Assembly (NCBI GenBank): GCA_028820635.1 | Contig: JAPPIG010000068.1 | Location: forward strand, 1-64,000 | Length of the DNA stretch: 64,000 nt | Direction: 5' to 3' | Origin: Candidatus Poribacteria bacterium | GTDB taxonomy: Bacteria; Poribacteria; WGA-4E; WGA-3G | Shown here: positions 51,901-61,095 of the stretch, one piece after another | Position numbering within the stretch: the first letter of the stretch is position 1 | Layout: each line of letters starts with the position of its first letter | Notes under the pieces: model-generated | Told to the model about the DNA's origin: nothing | Database searches by the model: none | The model's input: only the letters and a program-made list of their open reading frames with translations | Program-made: the position numbers and the translations under genes

Positions 51901-52998
51901 CTATTTCTTCAAACCGCTACCAGTGAGAATAGAAACAGTAACATCACCATCATTTATAATACCTTCCTGCTTAAACTTCTCATATCCTTTGATTACAACT
52001 GCGGAGGTCGGTTCCACGTATATGCCTTTAGCAGCAAGAGTTTTCATGCCTGCCTCAATGTCTGCGTCATTCACAGTCGTAAAAGCGCCGTTGGTAAAAC
52101 GGATAGCGTTTAAAATCATCTCACCTCGGATGGGGAGTTCTGCGGTAATACCTTCTGCGAGGGTAGGTGCGGTTTGGGGCATTCTTGAAATGGAGGGTGT
52201 TTTGTCACGGTAGGCATTGTAAATTGGGCAACAGGTTTCAGGTTGAACACCCAACAATCGAGGGGGACGATCAATTATACCTGCTGCGTGCAGCTCCTGA
52301 AAACCGAGATATAGTCCCAGATAGATGCTTCCGAACCCGACAGGACAGATAACATGTGTGGGAACAGATCCTTTCAACTGCTCAGTCATTTCATAAGCAA
52401 GTGTTTTTGTGCCTTCTAAGAAAAAGGGATTCCAATTGTGAGATGCATAGCAGATGTTCTCTGCAGCCGCTTGGACAGCCTCTGTCGTTGCCATGCGATT
52501 GCCCGGCACCAGTTTCAGCTCGGCACCGTAAGCGGAAATCTGTTTTAATTTGCCTTTTGAAGTGGCTTCAGGGCAGTAGATCGTGCAGCGGATACCTGCT
52601 CTGGCACTGTAGGCAGCAATCGCTGCCCCCGCATTGCCCGATGAATCCTCCACGACTTTAGTAACGCCAAGTGCTTTCAGATGTGTCAGCAGAACAGATG
52701 CGCCGCGGTCTTTATAGGAACCCGTTGGACAGAGGTAGTCCAGTTTAACATAATGTTCTGAGTTTTCTTTTAGGTCTAACGGAATGATGGGAGTCATCCC
52801 TTCGTCAAGGGTGACAATCTCTGAGTCTGTGGGAATAAGCAATGCTTCACGGTAACGCCAAAGTGAAGGGGTAGAGGTATCCCATACATAACGTCGCGAA
52901 CCATCTTTTTGAAGGGTTAACGGAGAACCGCAATCACATTTATAGCGTAAGGGCGATATTTCGTAACTGGTGTTACAGTGATTGCAGACATATCGCAT
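51901..52998 (-). CDS. thrC: Threonine synthase
   Basis: This 365-aa PLP enzyme makes threonine from O-phosphohomoserine. The N-terminal zinc-like CNHC ... CDCG site is seen in many archaeal-type threonine synthases. The PLP Lys lies in 'TGSYKDRGA', followed by 'VEDSSGNAGAAIA', the phosphate-binding 'CPVGFGSIYLGLYLG', and a late 'VEPTSAVVIKG'. The start is set at MRYVCNHC (52998). A dispersed repeat, GTAGGTCGGGTAGAGCTTGC, lies immediately upstream and leaves no ribosome-binding site; an upstream ATG at 53052 would translate that repeat into an 18-residue extension. Confidence 0.9.
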   Translation of the reverse strand: MRYVCNHCNTSYEISPLRYKCDCGSPLTLQKDGSRRYVWDTSTPSLWRYREALLIPTDSEIVTLDEGMTPIIPLDLKENSEHYVKLDYLCPTGSYKDRGASVLLTHLKALGVTKVVEDSSGNAGAAIAAYSARAGIRCTIYCPEATSKGKLKQISAYGAELKLVPGNRMATTEAVQAAAENICYASHNWNPFFLEGTKTLAYEMTEQLKGSVPTHVICPVGFGSIYLGLYLGFQELHAAGIIDRPPRLLGVQPETCCPIYNAYRDKTPSISRMPQTAPTLAEGITAELPIRGEMILNAIRFTNGAFTTVNDADIEAGMKTLAAKGIYVEPTSAVVIKGYEKFKQEGIINDGDVTVSILTGSGLKK

Positions 52999-53003
52999 AG
53001 TAC

Positions 53004-53232
53004 GTAGGTCGGGTAGAGCTTGCGAAACCCGACAAATCATGTAGAATGCCAAAAGTTTTCGTAGGTCGGGTAGAGCTTGCGAAACCCATAAGTGTCAACT
53101 TAAGGATATTTCCCATTGTTGGAGGGGTTTTCAACCCCGATTTTATTGGTTAGGTCTCACAATATCGGGCTTACAAAGCCCTCCAACAAGCATTATTTTG
53201 TAGGTCGGGTAGAGCTTGCGACACCCGACAAA
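53004..53232. repeat. Repeat cluster upstream of thrC
   Basis: Three copies of GTAGGTCGGGTAGAGCTTGC plus GAAACCCGAC-like ends (53004-53033, 53061-53087, 53200-53232) surround a truncated TIR element (53085-53190: GTGTCAACTTAAGGATATTT ... CCCTCCAACAAG). The right TIR is missing. Confidence 0.85.
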
Positions 53233-53246
53233 TACTTATGTTGGTA

Positions 53247-53933
53247 TTATTTAGGGAATTCCTTCAGTTTCCCCCAAGTCGTTGCCAACTTTGATATGGG
53301 ATCAACAGCTTGCGGTATACCAAATGGACTGTCTGGATCGAAATCTTCTGGCGGTTCAATGGTGCTGACCCAAACGCGATTGATCCAAATCGGTCCCTTA
53401 CCGTTTGAGGAAAACCGAAAATCGGACCCGTTTGCGCGGTTCTCAAAACGTCCATCTTTGATTACCCAAATATGAACACGCCATTTATCTGTTCCTTCAG
53501 GCTTTAAAATAGGAAAAGCACCATCACCTGCGCCACGGAATGCGCCGCCAACAGGACCAGCTCCGTTGCTGTCGTATTGGCAATTAATCTGTTCTGCCTT
53601 GTTAGAGTCAAAATATTCCATGACAATCCATGCCTTATGGTTTCCACCGAACAGAAACGAATCATCAATTTTAAAATACATGTGATTGTGTCCCGGTCCA
53701 TTATAGGGCCAAGGGTTTTCCAAGCAGTCAACTTTATCCTGTTCCGCAGGTTCTGTGATACCATCTCCTTGTTCGCTTTGGGTTAGCAAAACACCATCGC
53801 TTTCCTCACCCAGGTCTACCCAAATGAAATTTTCACCTTCAACAGGTTCTTCTGCAGCAAATACGCCAAATGAAAGCAGTAAGCATTGAATCAGAACCAT
53901 TATTACTGTTGTCCATTGAATACAATACATCAT
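53247..53933 (-). CDS. Secreted beta-sandwich protein with WGKLK tail
   Basis: About 228 aa with a signal peptide (cleavage near GVFAA). The mature part is acidic and beta-rich ('GHNHMYFKIDDSFLFGGNHK', 'DKWRVHIWVIKDGRFENRAN') and might be a carbohydrate-binding-like module, but I cannot name a family. The C-terminus reads ISKLATTWGKLKEFPK, sharing the WGKLK tail. The start is set at MMYCIQ (53933), where AAGAGGAAAA precedes the ATG. The longer frame to 54065 would translate a dispersed repeat (53956-53985). Confidence 0.78.
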   Translation of the reverse strand: MMYCIQWTTVIMVLIQCLLLSFGVFAAEEPVEGENFIWVDLGEESDGVLLTQSEQGDGITEPAEQDKVDCLENPWPYNGPGHNHMYFKIDDSFLFGGNHKAWIVMEYFDSNKAEQINCQYDSNGAGPVGGAFRGAGDGAFPILKPEGTDKWRVHIWVIKDGRFENRANGSDFRFSSNGKGPIWINRVWVSTIEPPEDFDPDSPFGIPQAVDPISKLATTWGKLKEFPK

Positions 53934-54134
53934 TTTTCCTCTTAGCGTGTTATCTCTTGTTGGAGGGCTTTGTAAGCCCGATTTATTACCTAAGGTAGGC
54001 GCGTTTACAAAACGCCAAATCAACGTTGTGAATGCCTTTGGCAGAATACGCTGAATCAACGTCAAATGCGCTTATTGGCATTTGACGGGTATTTTGCATG
54101 ATTCAACACCTACCGAGGGCGGGATAATACAGAT

Positions 54135-55979
54135 TTATTTCAAAACAATCATTCGCCGTGTCTGCTCAAAAGATGGTGTTGCCAATCGGTAGAAATAAAC
54201 ACCACTTGCAACGCTCTCCCCTAAAGCATTTCTACCATCCCAATAAACAGCCCGTTCACGGTCATAATAGAAACCTGCCGACTGAAATCCGAGGGAGAAT
54301 GTCCTGACAAGTCCGCCACTCGCGTCATAGATAGATATTGAGACAGGGCTATCCTCTGAAAGATGATACGGAATCCAAGTTTCAGGATTGAAAGGATTGG
54401 GGTAATTTTGGAGCAAAAGACTTCGCTTTGGTGTGCCAATTTCATTAAGATTGACAGATAGCAAAGCGTTTGCCAAACTGGTGGGTGTTACCTCAAATGT
54501 GAACTTTTCTGAGGCGATGTTTCCGTTTGTGTCGGTAACGACCAATTCCAATGTGTCACCAACTTGCACAACACTCCGATAATTAAGGTCGGCAGTAGCA
54601 GCAGCGAAGTAATTGTAACGTACTTGTGCTGTCATAACAGCGTTTGTTCGCAAGTTTCGGACTGTAATTTGATAACCGTCAAACTTCTGCTTGCCTTCTA
54701 ACTGTCCGCTTACAACGAATGCCCAAGCCTCCTGTGATGTTGTGATTCGTGTTGCAAGCGGTGCTGCAGCGACATCCATTTCATTTGTCCACCTTGCACC
54801 GACAAAAATAACCTCACGAGGTTTTGGAACGTTAACAATATAACCCATTCCACCTTCAATTGAGAATCCATCGTTGGGTGCGCCCGGTGTCCAACCGATA
54901 AAACGTTGATTTTCGGCATCAAGAGCAATTACAACTGTCGCACCCGTCATCCCTGCGAGCGATCTTGCAGTCATCGGTCTGGATGATTCTAAAGGCAGAG
55001 AAACCATATTTAAACCCTTAGTAAGACTTGTAGTGTAGACGTTACCGTATTTATCCGCTTCCGCCTGTGAGGTAGGACTGATAATACATCCGTGTCTACG
55101 TCCATCTGGCATATCATAGTAACCGGCTATTCTGCCTTCCGAGTCAATATCCCGTAACACTGTTACAAGACTACCGGGATAGCGCAGTTCAAGCGGCGGA
55201 CTATTCGGATGGAGAACATAAGAACGCTCAATATCGTCAACTGCCTTCGCTCTGAAAACGATCACCCCCGCATCGTTGATAGCATTCACAAAAAGATACT
55301 CAAGGTTCGGTTTTCCCTGAACATCTATATCGGTAACACTACCGTCAGGATAGTGAATAAACCCGTGATATTTCTCGTTAGTATCTATGTAGCTTCCGAC
55401 AATAACTCCTGCGGCGTTAATATCGTCAACGAAGGTGGTAGCCGCACCGGGCACATCAAACGGCATTTCTCCAACAAAACCGTTAACAGCATCGTCAGCG
55501 TCAATGATGTCTCCGAGTAATTGTCCTGCTGCACCGATACCAAAGATTTGTGTGTTTAAGGCATCAGGGAAATTCCACACCTTTAACGCACCATCTTGCA
55601 GGATTATCCCGTGTGAAATCTCGTTCTGATCTATATAAAATCCTGCTGCCTGTCCCGCGTTATTGAAACCGTAGAAAGTCGTTTGACGGGAATCCGGCAC
55701 ATCATAAGTGGAAAGCACCCCATTTATTAGCGTGAAACCGATAAGTTTACCATCTTTGTTCTTAGTATTACCAGCATAATGCCCATGGTCGTTAGTTCCT
55801 GTTACTTCCAAGAAATCAACACCGGGGACATTAATTGTCTCATAAATATAGTGCTGGGTATGTGTTTCAGCAATAGTGACAGGGGTAGGTAGCAGATTAT
55901 CTTGTGCTGCTGCGTGCCACGTGAAACAGATAATTAAACATATTAACAAGGGTAATTTCGTATTTATATGATGACCCAT
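54135..55979 (-). CDS. Secreted HAF-repeat propeller protein with FlgD-Ig C-terminal tail
   Basis: This 614-aa protein has a signal peptide (to ~25) and one set of HAF-like repeats (~45-310): units such as 'AGFYIDQNEISHGI' and 'VGSYIDTNEKYHGF', which form beta-propellers in related extracellular proteins. A middle domain (~320-420; 'LNMVSLPLESSRPMTA') and a beta module follow. The C-terminal ~90 residues are a FlgD-Ig/T9SS-like domain: 'NYPNPFNPETWIPYHLSEDS', 'YWDGRNALGESVASGVYFY', ending RRMIVLK. It is probably exported and anchored by that tail. The neighbour at 56102 is a paralogue. Confidence 0.85.
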   Translation of the reverse strand: MGHHINTKLPLLICLIICFTWHAAAQDNLLPTPVTIAETHTQHYIYETINVPGVDFLEVTGTNDHGHYAGNTKNKDGKLIGFTLINGVLSTYDVPDSRQTTFYGFNNAGQAAGFYIDQNEISHGIILQDGALKVWNFPDALNTQIFGIGAAGQLLGDIIDADDAVNGFVGEMPFDVPGAATTFVDDINAAGVIVGSYIDTNEKYHGFIHYPDGSVTDIDVQGKPNLEYLFVNAINDAGVIVFRAKAVDDIERSYVLHPNSPPLELRYPGSLVTVLRDIDSEGRIAGYYDMPDGRRHGCIISPTSQAEADKYGNVYTTSLTKGLNMVSLPLESSRPMTARSLAGMTGATVVIALDAENQRFIGWTPGAPNDGFSIEGGMGYIVNVPKPREVIFVGARWTNEMDVAAAPLATRITTSQEAWAFVVSGQLEGKQKFDGYQITVRNLRTNAVMTAQVRYNYFAAATADLNYRSVVQVGDTLELVVTDTNGNIASEKFTFEVTPTSLANALLSVNLNEIGTPKRSLLLQNYPNPFNPETWIPYHLSEDSPVSISIYDASGGLVRTFSLGFQSAGFYYDRERAVYWDGRNALGESVASGVYFYRLATPSFEQTRRMIVLK

Positions 55980-56007
55980 AACGATCTTTTTTTTCCTTAA
56001 TAATATT

Positions 56008-56082
56008 GTAGGTCGGGTAGAGCGCAGCGAAACCCGACAAAGGCTAAACGTGTCGGGTTTCGGATATGTTCTACCGACCTAC
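56008..56082. repeat. Hairpin of the GTAGGTCGGGTAGAG repeat family
   Basis: GTAGGTCGGGTAGAG...AAACCCGAC is followed by its inverted copy GTCGGGTTT...CTACCGACCTAC. It separates the two HAF/FlgD-Ig genes. Confidence 0.85.
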
Positions 56083-56101
56083 AATACCATATTAATTAAG
56101 C

Positions 56102-58354
56102 CTACTTCAAAATGACAAGCCGCCGTGTTTGTTGGAAAGTCGGTGTTGTCAACTGATAAAAATAGATACCACTCGCAACCCGTTCTCCGAGGACATTCCG
56201 TCCATCCCAATAAGCAGCACGCTCCCGGCTATTATAAAACCCTGCGGATTGAAAACCGAGCGAAAGCTTGCGGATCATCTTACCCGTTGTATCATAAATG
56301 GATACCGATACAGAACTGTCTTGTGAGAGTTGATATGGAATCCATGTCTCTGGATTGAACGGGTTCGGATAGTTCTGCAACAACTGATTCTGCATCGGTT
56401 TACCGATACTATCAAACTTAACAGATAATAGTGCGTTACCCAGGTTCTCAGGGGTCACTTCAATATTTACGGTTTGTGATTCAACATTGCCACTCGGACC
56501 GACGACACGTAATTCGACTATGTCTCCAACTTGGACGACACTTTGTCGCGCTAAATCAGCAGTCGCAGCAGCGAAGTAATCGCCTTGTACAGTGGCAGTT
56601 ATTGTGCTGTTTGTTCTTACATTGCGGACGATTACCTGGTAGCCGTCAAAGGTCGGTTTGCCTTCCAAGTGCCCCACGACAGAACCGTCCTGATTAATAT
56701 TCCAGCCCTCCGTCCTAACGCTGCCCGGAAACAGCAATGGACGTAGCCCATGCTGGAGTGAACCGACAGAAGTGCGCACATTACCTCCTATCCTTTTGGA
56801 TCTGCCAACGAGGGTTCCTACATCGTTAATACCGTGCACGAAAAAGAATTCAAACATTTCTGCTTGTGGTAGGTCAAGAGATATAAATCTGCCATTTGCT
56901 TGGCGCATGTATGGATGATATAGACCATCAGCATCTATGTAGCTGCCAACCATACGACCACTCGCGTTCACAAAATAGGCGAATGTTGCTGATGCCTCGG
57001 GTTCCTCAATTATTTCGTCCCCTGAAAAACCGCGGCGAACACCAGAAGCATCCATATAATTACCCGTCAGTGCTCCTGTCGCATCACTAATGCCATATAT
57101 CTCTGTTTGGACCGCACCCGGAAAATCGTATTGCCGCAACTCACCATTCTCTAAGACAACACCATGGTACAGACCGTCACTATCTTGGTAGTGTCCAGCA
57201 GCTTGTCCATTATTGCCAAGTGCATAGAAATAGGTGTTCTGCGATCCTGGGAAACTGTATGTCTTAAAAACACCATCGATCAGCGTAAAGGCGACCTCTT
57301 TTTCACCATCAGCACTTTTCGTGTAGCCTGCGTAATCATCAAAATCGCTACTCGCGGTCAACGCTAAAAAATCTACACCGGGAACATCAATACTTTCAAA
57401 GGTATAGGTGAACTCGGTGGGTGTGGCAATGGGTTCATCATCAACCTGTACAGCCGGTCTGGCGATAAATCCGAGTATGCGGCCATCTGTTGATTCATAG
57501 TGTCCAACTATCGAACCGTCCTGATTGATATTATAACCCTCCGTGAAAACACTGCCCGGAACCTGAAATGTCTTTAGTCCTTCCTGAAACGTGCCGACAA
57601 GAGTGCCTGGGAGACCATCCACCTGTTTAGTTCTGGCAACGACAACCCGCGCGTCGTTGATACCATGCACAAAAAAGTATTCCAGATTTGGTGCTTCTGG
57701 AAGGTCAAGAGATACAAACCTGCCCGCCGGGGTACGTATGTATGGATGATATAGACCATTAGCATCTACGTAACTACCTACCATACCACCGCTTGAATTC
57801 ACGAAATCGGCGTAAGTTTCCAATGCTCCCTCAACCTCAATTATTTCGTCTCCTGAGAACCCACGGCGCACACCAGAAGCATCAGTAAAATTACCTGTCA
57901 GTTTTCCAGTCGCATCGCTGATACCATATATCTCCGTTTGGACAGAATCTGGAAAATCGTATTGCCGCAATTCACCATCTTCCAAGACAACACCATGGAA
58001 ATTACCTTCGCTGTCCTCGTAGTGTCCAGCAGCGTTCCCATTATTACCGAGGGCAAAGAAATAAGTGTTCTGTGAACCCGGGAAATCATAGCGGGTAAAA
58101 ACGCCATCAATGAGTGTAAAGGCGACCTCTTTTTCACCATCAGCACTTTTCGTGTAGCCGGCGTAGTCCTCAAAGTCGCTACTCGCTGTCAAAGCTAAGA
58201 AATCCACGCCTTCAACATCAATCGTCTCAAAAGTATAATTGTCGCTGACGGATTCGCTAACTTGTGCAGTAGTGTTCATTAGGAAAAAGGAATTGAGACA
58301 CATGAACAACGTAAACATGAAAAACAAAAAACTGGTTTTAATTTGATTTTGCAT
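56102..58354 (-). CDS. Secreted protein with two HAF-repeat modules and FlgD-Ig C-terminal tail
   Basis: This 750-aa paralogue of the adjacent gene has a signal peptide and then two near-identical HAF-repeat modules (~38-320 and ~335-600), each opening with 'FE[TS]IDV[EP]GVDFLALTA'. Directly after the second, 'VVGHLEGKPTFDGYQV' joins to the beta module that in the neighbour follows 'VVSGQLEGKQKFDGYQ', so the middle domain of the neighbour is absent here. The end is the same FlgD-Ig domain ('AAYWDGRNVLGERVASGIYF', ending RRLVILK). It looks like a product of internal duplication and domain loss. Confidence 0.85.
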   Translation of the reverse strand: MQNQIKTSFLFFMFTLFMCLNSFFLMNTTAQVSESVSDNYTFETIDVEGVDFLALTASSDFEDYAGYTKSADGEKEVAFTLIDGVFTRYDFPGSQNTYFFALGNNGNAAGHYEDSEGNFHGVVLEDGELRQYDFPDSVQTEIYGISDATGKLTGNFTDASGVRRGFSGDEIIEVEGALETYADFVNSSGGMVGSYVDANGLYHPYIRTPAGRFVSLDLPEAPNLEYFFVHGINDARVVVARTKQVDGLPGTLVGTFQEGLKTFQVPGSVFTEGYNINQDGSIVGHYESTDGRILGFIARPAVQVDDEPIATPTEFTYTFESIDVPGVDFLALTASSDFDDYAGYTKSADGEKEVAFTLIDGVFKTYSFPGSQNTYFYALGNNGQAAGHYQDSDGLYHGVVLENGELRQYDFPGAVQTEIYGISDATGALTGNYMDASGVRRGFSGDEIIEEPEASATFAYFVNASGRMVGSYIDADGLYHPYMRQANGRFISLDLPQAEMFEFFFVHGINDVGTLVGRSKRIGGNVRTSVGSLQHGLRPLLFPGSVRTEGWNINQDGSVVGHLEGKPTFDGYQVIVRNVRTNSTITATVQGDYFAAATADLARQSVVQVGDIVELRVVGPSGNVESQTVNIEVTPENLGNALLSVKFDSIGKPMQNQLLQNYPNPFNPETWIPYQLSQDSSVSVSIYDTTGKMIRKLSLGFQSAGFYNSRERAAYWDGRNVLGERVASGIYFYQLTTPTFQQTRRLVILK

Positions 58355-58833
58355 AACGAAAACTCCCCTGAATTATTTTCAATTATTTTCTCCAAAGATG
58401 AAAAACAATATGTCGGATACTTGTCCTGAGTGATAATATTTTATAGTTGAAGTTTTCAGTTTGCATTCAACTATGGAGTAAAATCAAGGTTTGCGTATCC
58501 TGGAACATTCAAAAATACTGTTATTTGTTTTTAAGTATCTAATATTTTCCACAAAAACGCAAGAAAAATTTTATCTATTTGTGGATTTTTGAATTAATTA
58601 GTTGAATGGAATCTTTCCAAATCATCATTGATGTGTTCGCACAGACTTTTGCGAATACGCTGAATGTGTTTTGTTCATGATAATGGTTATTCCATTACGC
58701 CAAATCGTTGAATCTCCCGGACAATGTGTATCGATTTTGTGTAAGTATACATTAATTGTCTTTGTCATCAAAGCCTTTTCGTGCTAAAATACCCGCACGT
58801 TATGAGAAAGCAGCCTAATAGGAGACCCAGATT
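58355..58833. other. Divergent intergenic region, AT-rich
   Basis: No gene is seen between the two divergent genes. A promoter for the rightward gene is visible at 58762-58790; the rest is AT-rich without recognised repeats. Confidence 0.5.
58762..58790 (+). promoter_or_regulatory. Promoter of the esterase gene
   Basis: TTGTCA (58762-58767) and TAAAAT (58785-58790) are 17 nt apart, 44 bp before the start codon. Confidence 0.6.
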
Positions 58834-59850
58834 ATGGCAACAGAAAGATTCTTGACAGCAGAACAGAGCGTCCAACACCTTCTGAAAACTATGCCACCGC
58901 TTTACTTTGACGGCGGGACCAAAACAGAATGGAAAGAATGGAGGAGGAATTTCAGACGCAAAATGTCTCGGTACTTAGGTCCAAAACCAGAACCTGTGCC
59001 GTTGGAAGTAGAAACATTAGATCGGATACAACAAGATGGATACACAAGAGAAAAAATAATTTTCAATCCAGACGCATTTTCCTCAATTCCAGCATACATT
59101 CTAATTCCAGATAGTGTAAGTGCTGACAATCCTGCACCAGCGGTGCTATGCGCACATGGGCATGGGATTGGTAAAGATGGAGCCGTCGGTATCGTGGAGG
59201 ACTATCAGAAGCAGTATGCAGTGGAATTGGCACAACGCGGGTTTGTTACACTTGCGCCAGATTGGCGATGTTTCGGTGAGCGGAAAGATAGGGATGAATG
59301 GGTGCGTCGTCCGGGTAGAGATGGATGTAACGTCGCTTATTTAGCACTCGGTTATTTCGGTTATCAACTGCTGCAACTCAACATTTCGGATGGGCAACGG
59401 TGTTTGGATTATCTGCAGTCCCGCCCTGAAGTGGATGGTAGGCGGTTGGGATGCATGGGATGTTCATTTGGTGGCACAATGACGACCTATATTTCGGCAT
59501 TTGATAGACGGATTAAGGCAGCTGTTATTGTTTGTTATCTCAGCACTTTGATAGATGCTTTAGGCGACCGCGGGCGTGGGAACACGTGTGGGTCGCAATT
59601 TATGTTTGGGCTACGCGCAGCGGGGGACATCGCCGATGTCGCAGGACTTATCGCGCCGCGGGCGTGTATGGTGCAAATCGGTTCAGATGACCAATGCTTT
59701 ATTGAGTCTGATGCTTTGGCTGCATTTGAACATCTTGAAAAGATATATAATGCCTGTGGGAAACGCGATCGGTTAGTACTGGACCATTTTGAAGGAGAAC
59801 ATGAGATTGATTTGGAGCCAGGGATTGCTTTTTTGGAAGAGCGATTATAA
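58834..59850 (+). CDS. Alpha/beta hydrolase (dienelactone hydrolase/acetyl xylan esterase-like)
   Basis: This 338-aa protein has the alpha/beta-hydrolase fold: 'PAVLCAHGHGIGKD' (oxyanion region), 'GFVTLAPDWRCFGERKDRDE', the nucleophile elbow GCSFGGT near residue 212, an acid in 'QIGSDDQCF' and a late His in 'DHFEGEHEID'. It is cytoplasmic, with no signal peptide. Its relatives are carbohydrate or lactone esterases; the substrate is unknown. It has its own promoter and converges on the antitoxin gene. Confidence 0.87.
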   Translation: MATERFLTAEQSVQHLLKTMPPLYFDGGTKTEWKEWRRNFRRKMSRYLGPKPEPVPLEVETLDRIQQDGYTREKIIFNPDAFSSIPAYILIPDSVSADNPAPAVLCAHGHGIGKDGAVGIVEDYQKQYAVELAQRGFVTLAPDWRCFGERKDRDEWVRRPGRDGCNVAYLALGYFGYQLLQLNISDGQRCLDYLQSRPEVDGRRLGCMGCSFGGTMTTYISAFDRRIKAAVIVCYLSTLIDALGDRGRGNTCGSQFMFGLRAAGDIADVAGLIAPRACMVQIGSDDQCFIESDALAAFEHLEKIYNACGKRDRLVLDHFEGEHEIDLEPGIAFLEERL

Positions 59851-59883
59851 GATGTTGGCACCATGATTGAAACATATCTTGAA

Positions 59884-60213
59884 CTAAACAGCAACTACCC
59901 GCTGCTGTCCTTCTCTATCTTCTGAAGGAATAATCCGAATCTCAATATCGCGATTCAATTGATTAAGAAACCTCATCAATCGCTCAACGCTGTAGTCAGA
60001 AAGTTTGGCGGCTTCAAGGCGAGAAATTTCGGTGTGTTCAACGCCAAGTAGTTTCGCCGCCTCTACCTGATTTAGTTTGCGTTCTTTCAGAATTCGGAAA
60101 ATCTCCGCTCCTAACTGCGCTTTTAGGAGTTCTTTCTCCGAAACCTCATCAGAAAAACCCAAATCCTTGAAGATATTCCCGCTGCCTTCTTCAATTTTAA
60201 TGTTACTGCTCAT
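59884..60213 (-). CDS. XRE-family antitoxin-like HTH protein
   Basis: This 109-aa protein has a central helix-turn-helix ('LNQVEAAKLLGVEHTEISRL', about residues 47-66) typical of HigA-like antitoxins that repress their own operon. The ATG overlaps the stop (ATGA) of a short upstream frame that resembles the C-terminus of a HigB/RelE-type toxin but has no complete gene. So this may be an orphan antitoxin, or a general regulator. Confidence 0.82.
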   Translation of the reverse strand: MSSNIKIEEGSGNIFKDLGFSDEVSEKELLKAQLGAEIFRILKERKLNQVEAAKLLGVEHTEISRLEAAKLSDYSVERLMRFLNQLNRDIEIRIIPSEDREGQQRVVAV

Positions 60214-60302
60214 AATTCTTTCTCCATCTCCTTAGCTCGTCTTAATCTTCGTTTTATCAAGTCAATATCTTTCTTTATTTTTCTCAAGATATTATGGTAT
60301 AC
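60210..60302 (-). pseudogene. Possible C-terminal remnant of a HigB/RelE-like toxin
   Basis: The open frame reads HNILRKIKKDIDLIKRRLRR and then AKEMEKEL before a TGA that overlaps the antitoxin ATG. The helical, basic end and the coupling to an XRE antitoxin suggest a HigB-type toxin. A stop lies just upstream in frame and the catalytic part is missing. The match is short and could be chance. Confidence 0.35.
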
Positions 60303-60420
60303 TTATTATCAGTTCAATAGGAAGGTCTTCACATAATGTTACGATGATTCAAAGAGTATCTCCAGAAAGAAAAAGAAATAATTTCAGACAAGGAATAAAC
60401 GATCAAATTGGTGGCAATAA

Positions 60421-60597
60421 ATGAAGCAATTTTTGGTAAGTTGGTTCGGACCTTCTGGCTTCTGGCGAGATGATCTGGAAGACAGTGGGGAATTCTTGTT
60501 TGGCGACATTGGATTTTATATTGGTGTCATCATTTGGATCTTCTGGATTATAGTCATTATTGGTGGATTTGTTTCCTGGATTAAGGATCATTTGTAA
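60421..60597 (+). CDS. Small single-TM protein, 58 aa
   Basis: This 58-aa frame begins MKQFLVSWFG and has one long hydrophobic helix ('FYIGVIIWIFWIIVIIGGFV'), then SWIKDHL. Aromatic residues cluster at both helix ends, as in real membrane proteins. No known family. GGTGG lies 7 nt before the ATG. It overlaps the start of the next frame. Confidence 0.5.
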   Translation: MKQFLVSWFGPSGFWRDDLEDSGEFLFGDIGFYIGVIIWIFWIIVIIGGFVSWIKDHL

Positions 60598-60655
60598 GAA
60601 CCGTAAAAATCATAAACGCATTCCAGATTTAAAATCAGTTGTTCACAGTTGTGTA

Positions 60656-60838
60656 ATGACCCCCAAAACCTCATGGCAGATAAATGAGCGTGTAACTATG
60701 TGGGCAGGTATTAGTGGGCTTCACCCTGACGACACAAAAAAGATTTTAGATGAACTTGTAAGTGAAGGCAAAATCGTAAAACAAACCGAAATTTCATCTG
60801 ATGGAAAAGAGGAAGATCTCTATTATAGTTTTAGGTAA
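60656..60838 (+). CDS. Small winged-helix-like hypothetical protein
   Basis: About 60 aa from MTPKTS, or up to 92 aa if an upstream TTG at 60560 is used. 'LHPDDTKKILDELVSEGKIV' followed by a strand pair looks like the recognition helix and wing of a small winged helix. No partner is evident. The start is uncertain and the protein may not be expressed. Confidence 0.45.
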   Translation: MTPKTSWQINERVTMWAGISGLHPDDTKKILDELVSEGKIVKQTEISSDGKEEDLYYSFR

Positions 60839-61095
60839 GCAGATGTAGTGACAGCACAAAATCCTAAAATGCTAATCCCCGTAAACACTGCTTACGCCAT
60901 ACATCTCTTTAGCTCGAAATATACGGATTATCTCAAACAGATGTTAGCGTTCCCATAATAAATCATTAGGAATCCACTGAGACGGACTTGCTACACAGAG
61001 TCTGAAATCTGACACGCGAATACCCTATTAGAACGCATAGCATAGCAGTAAGCACCCACATCACAAATAACCAGACCGGTGTCCTCATGAAAAAA

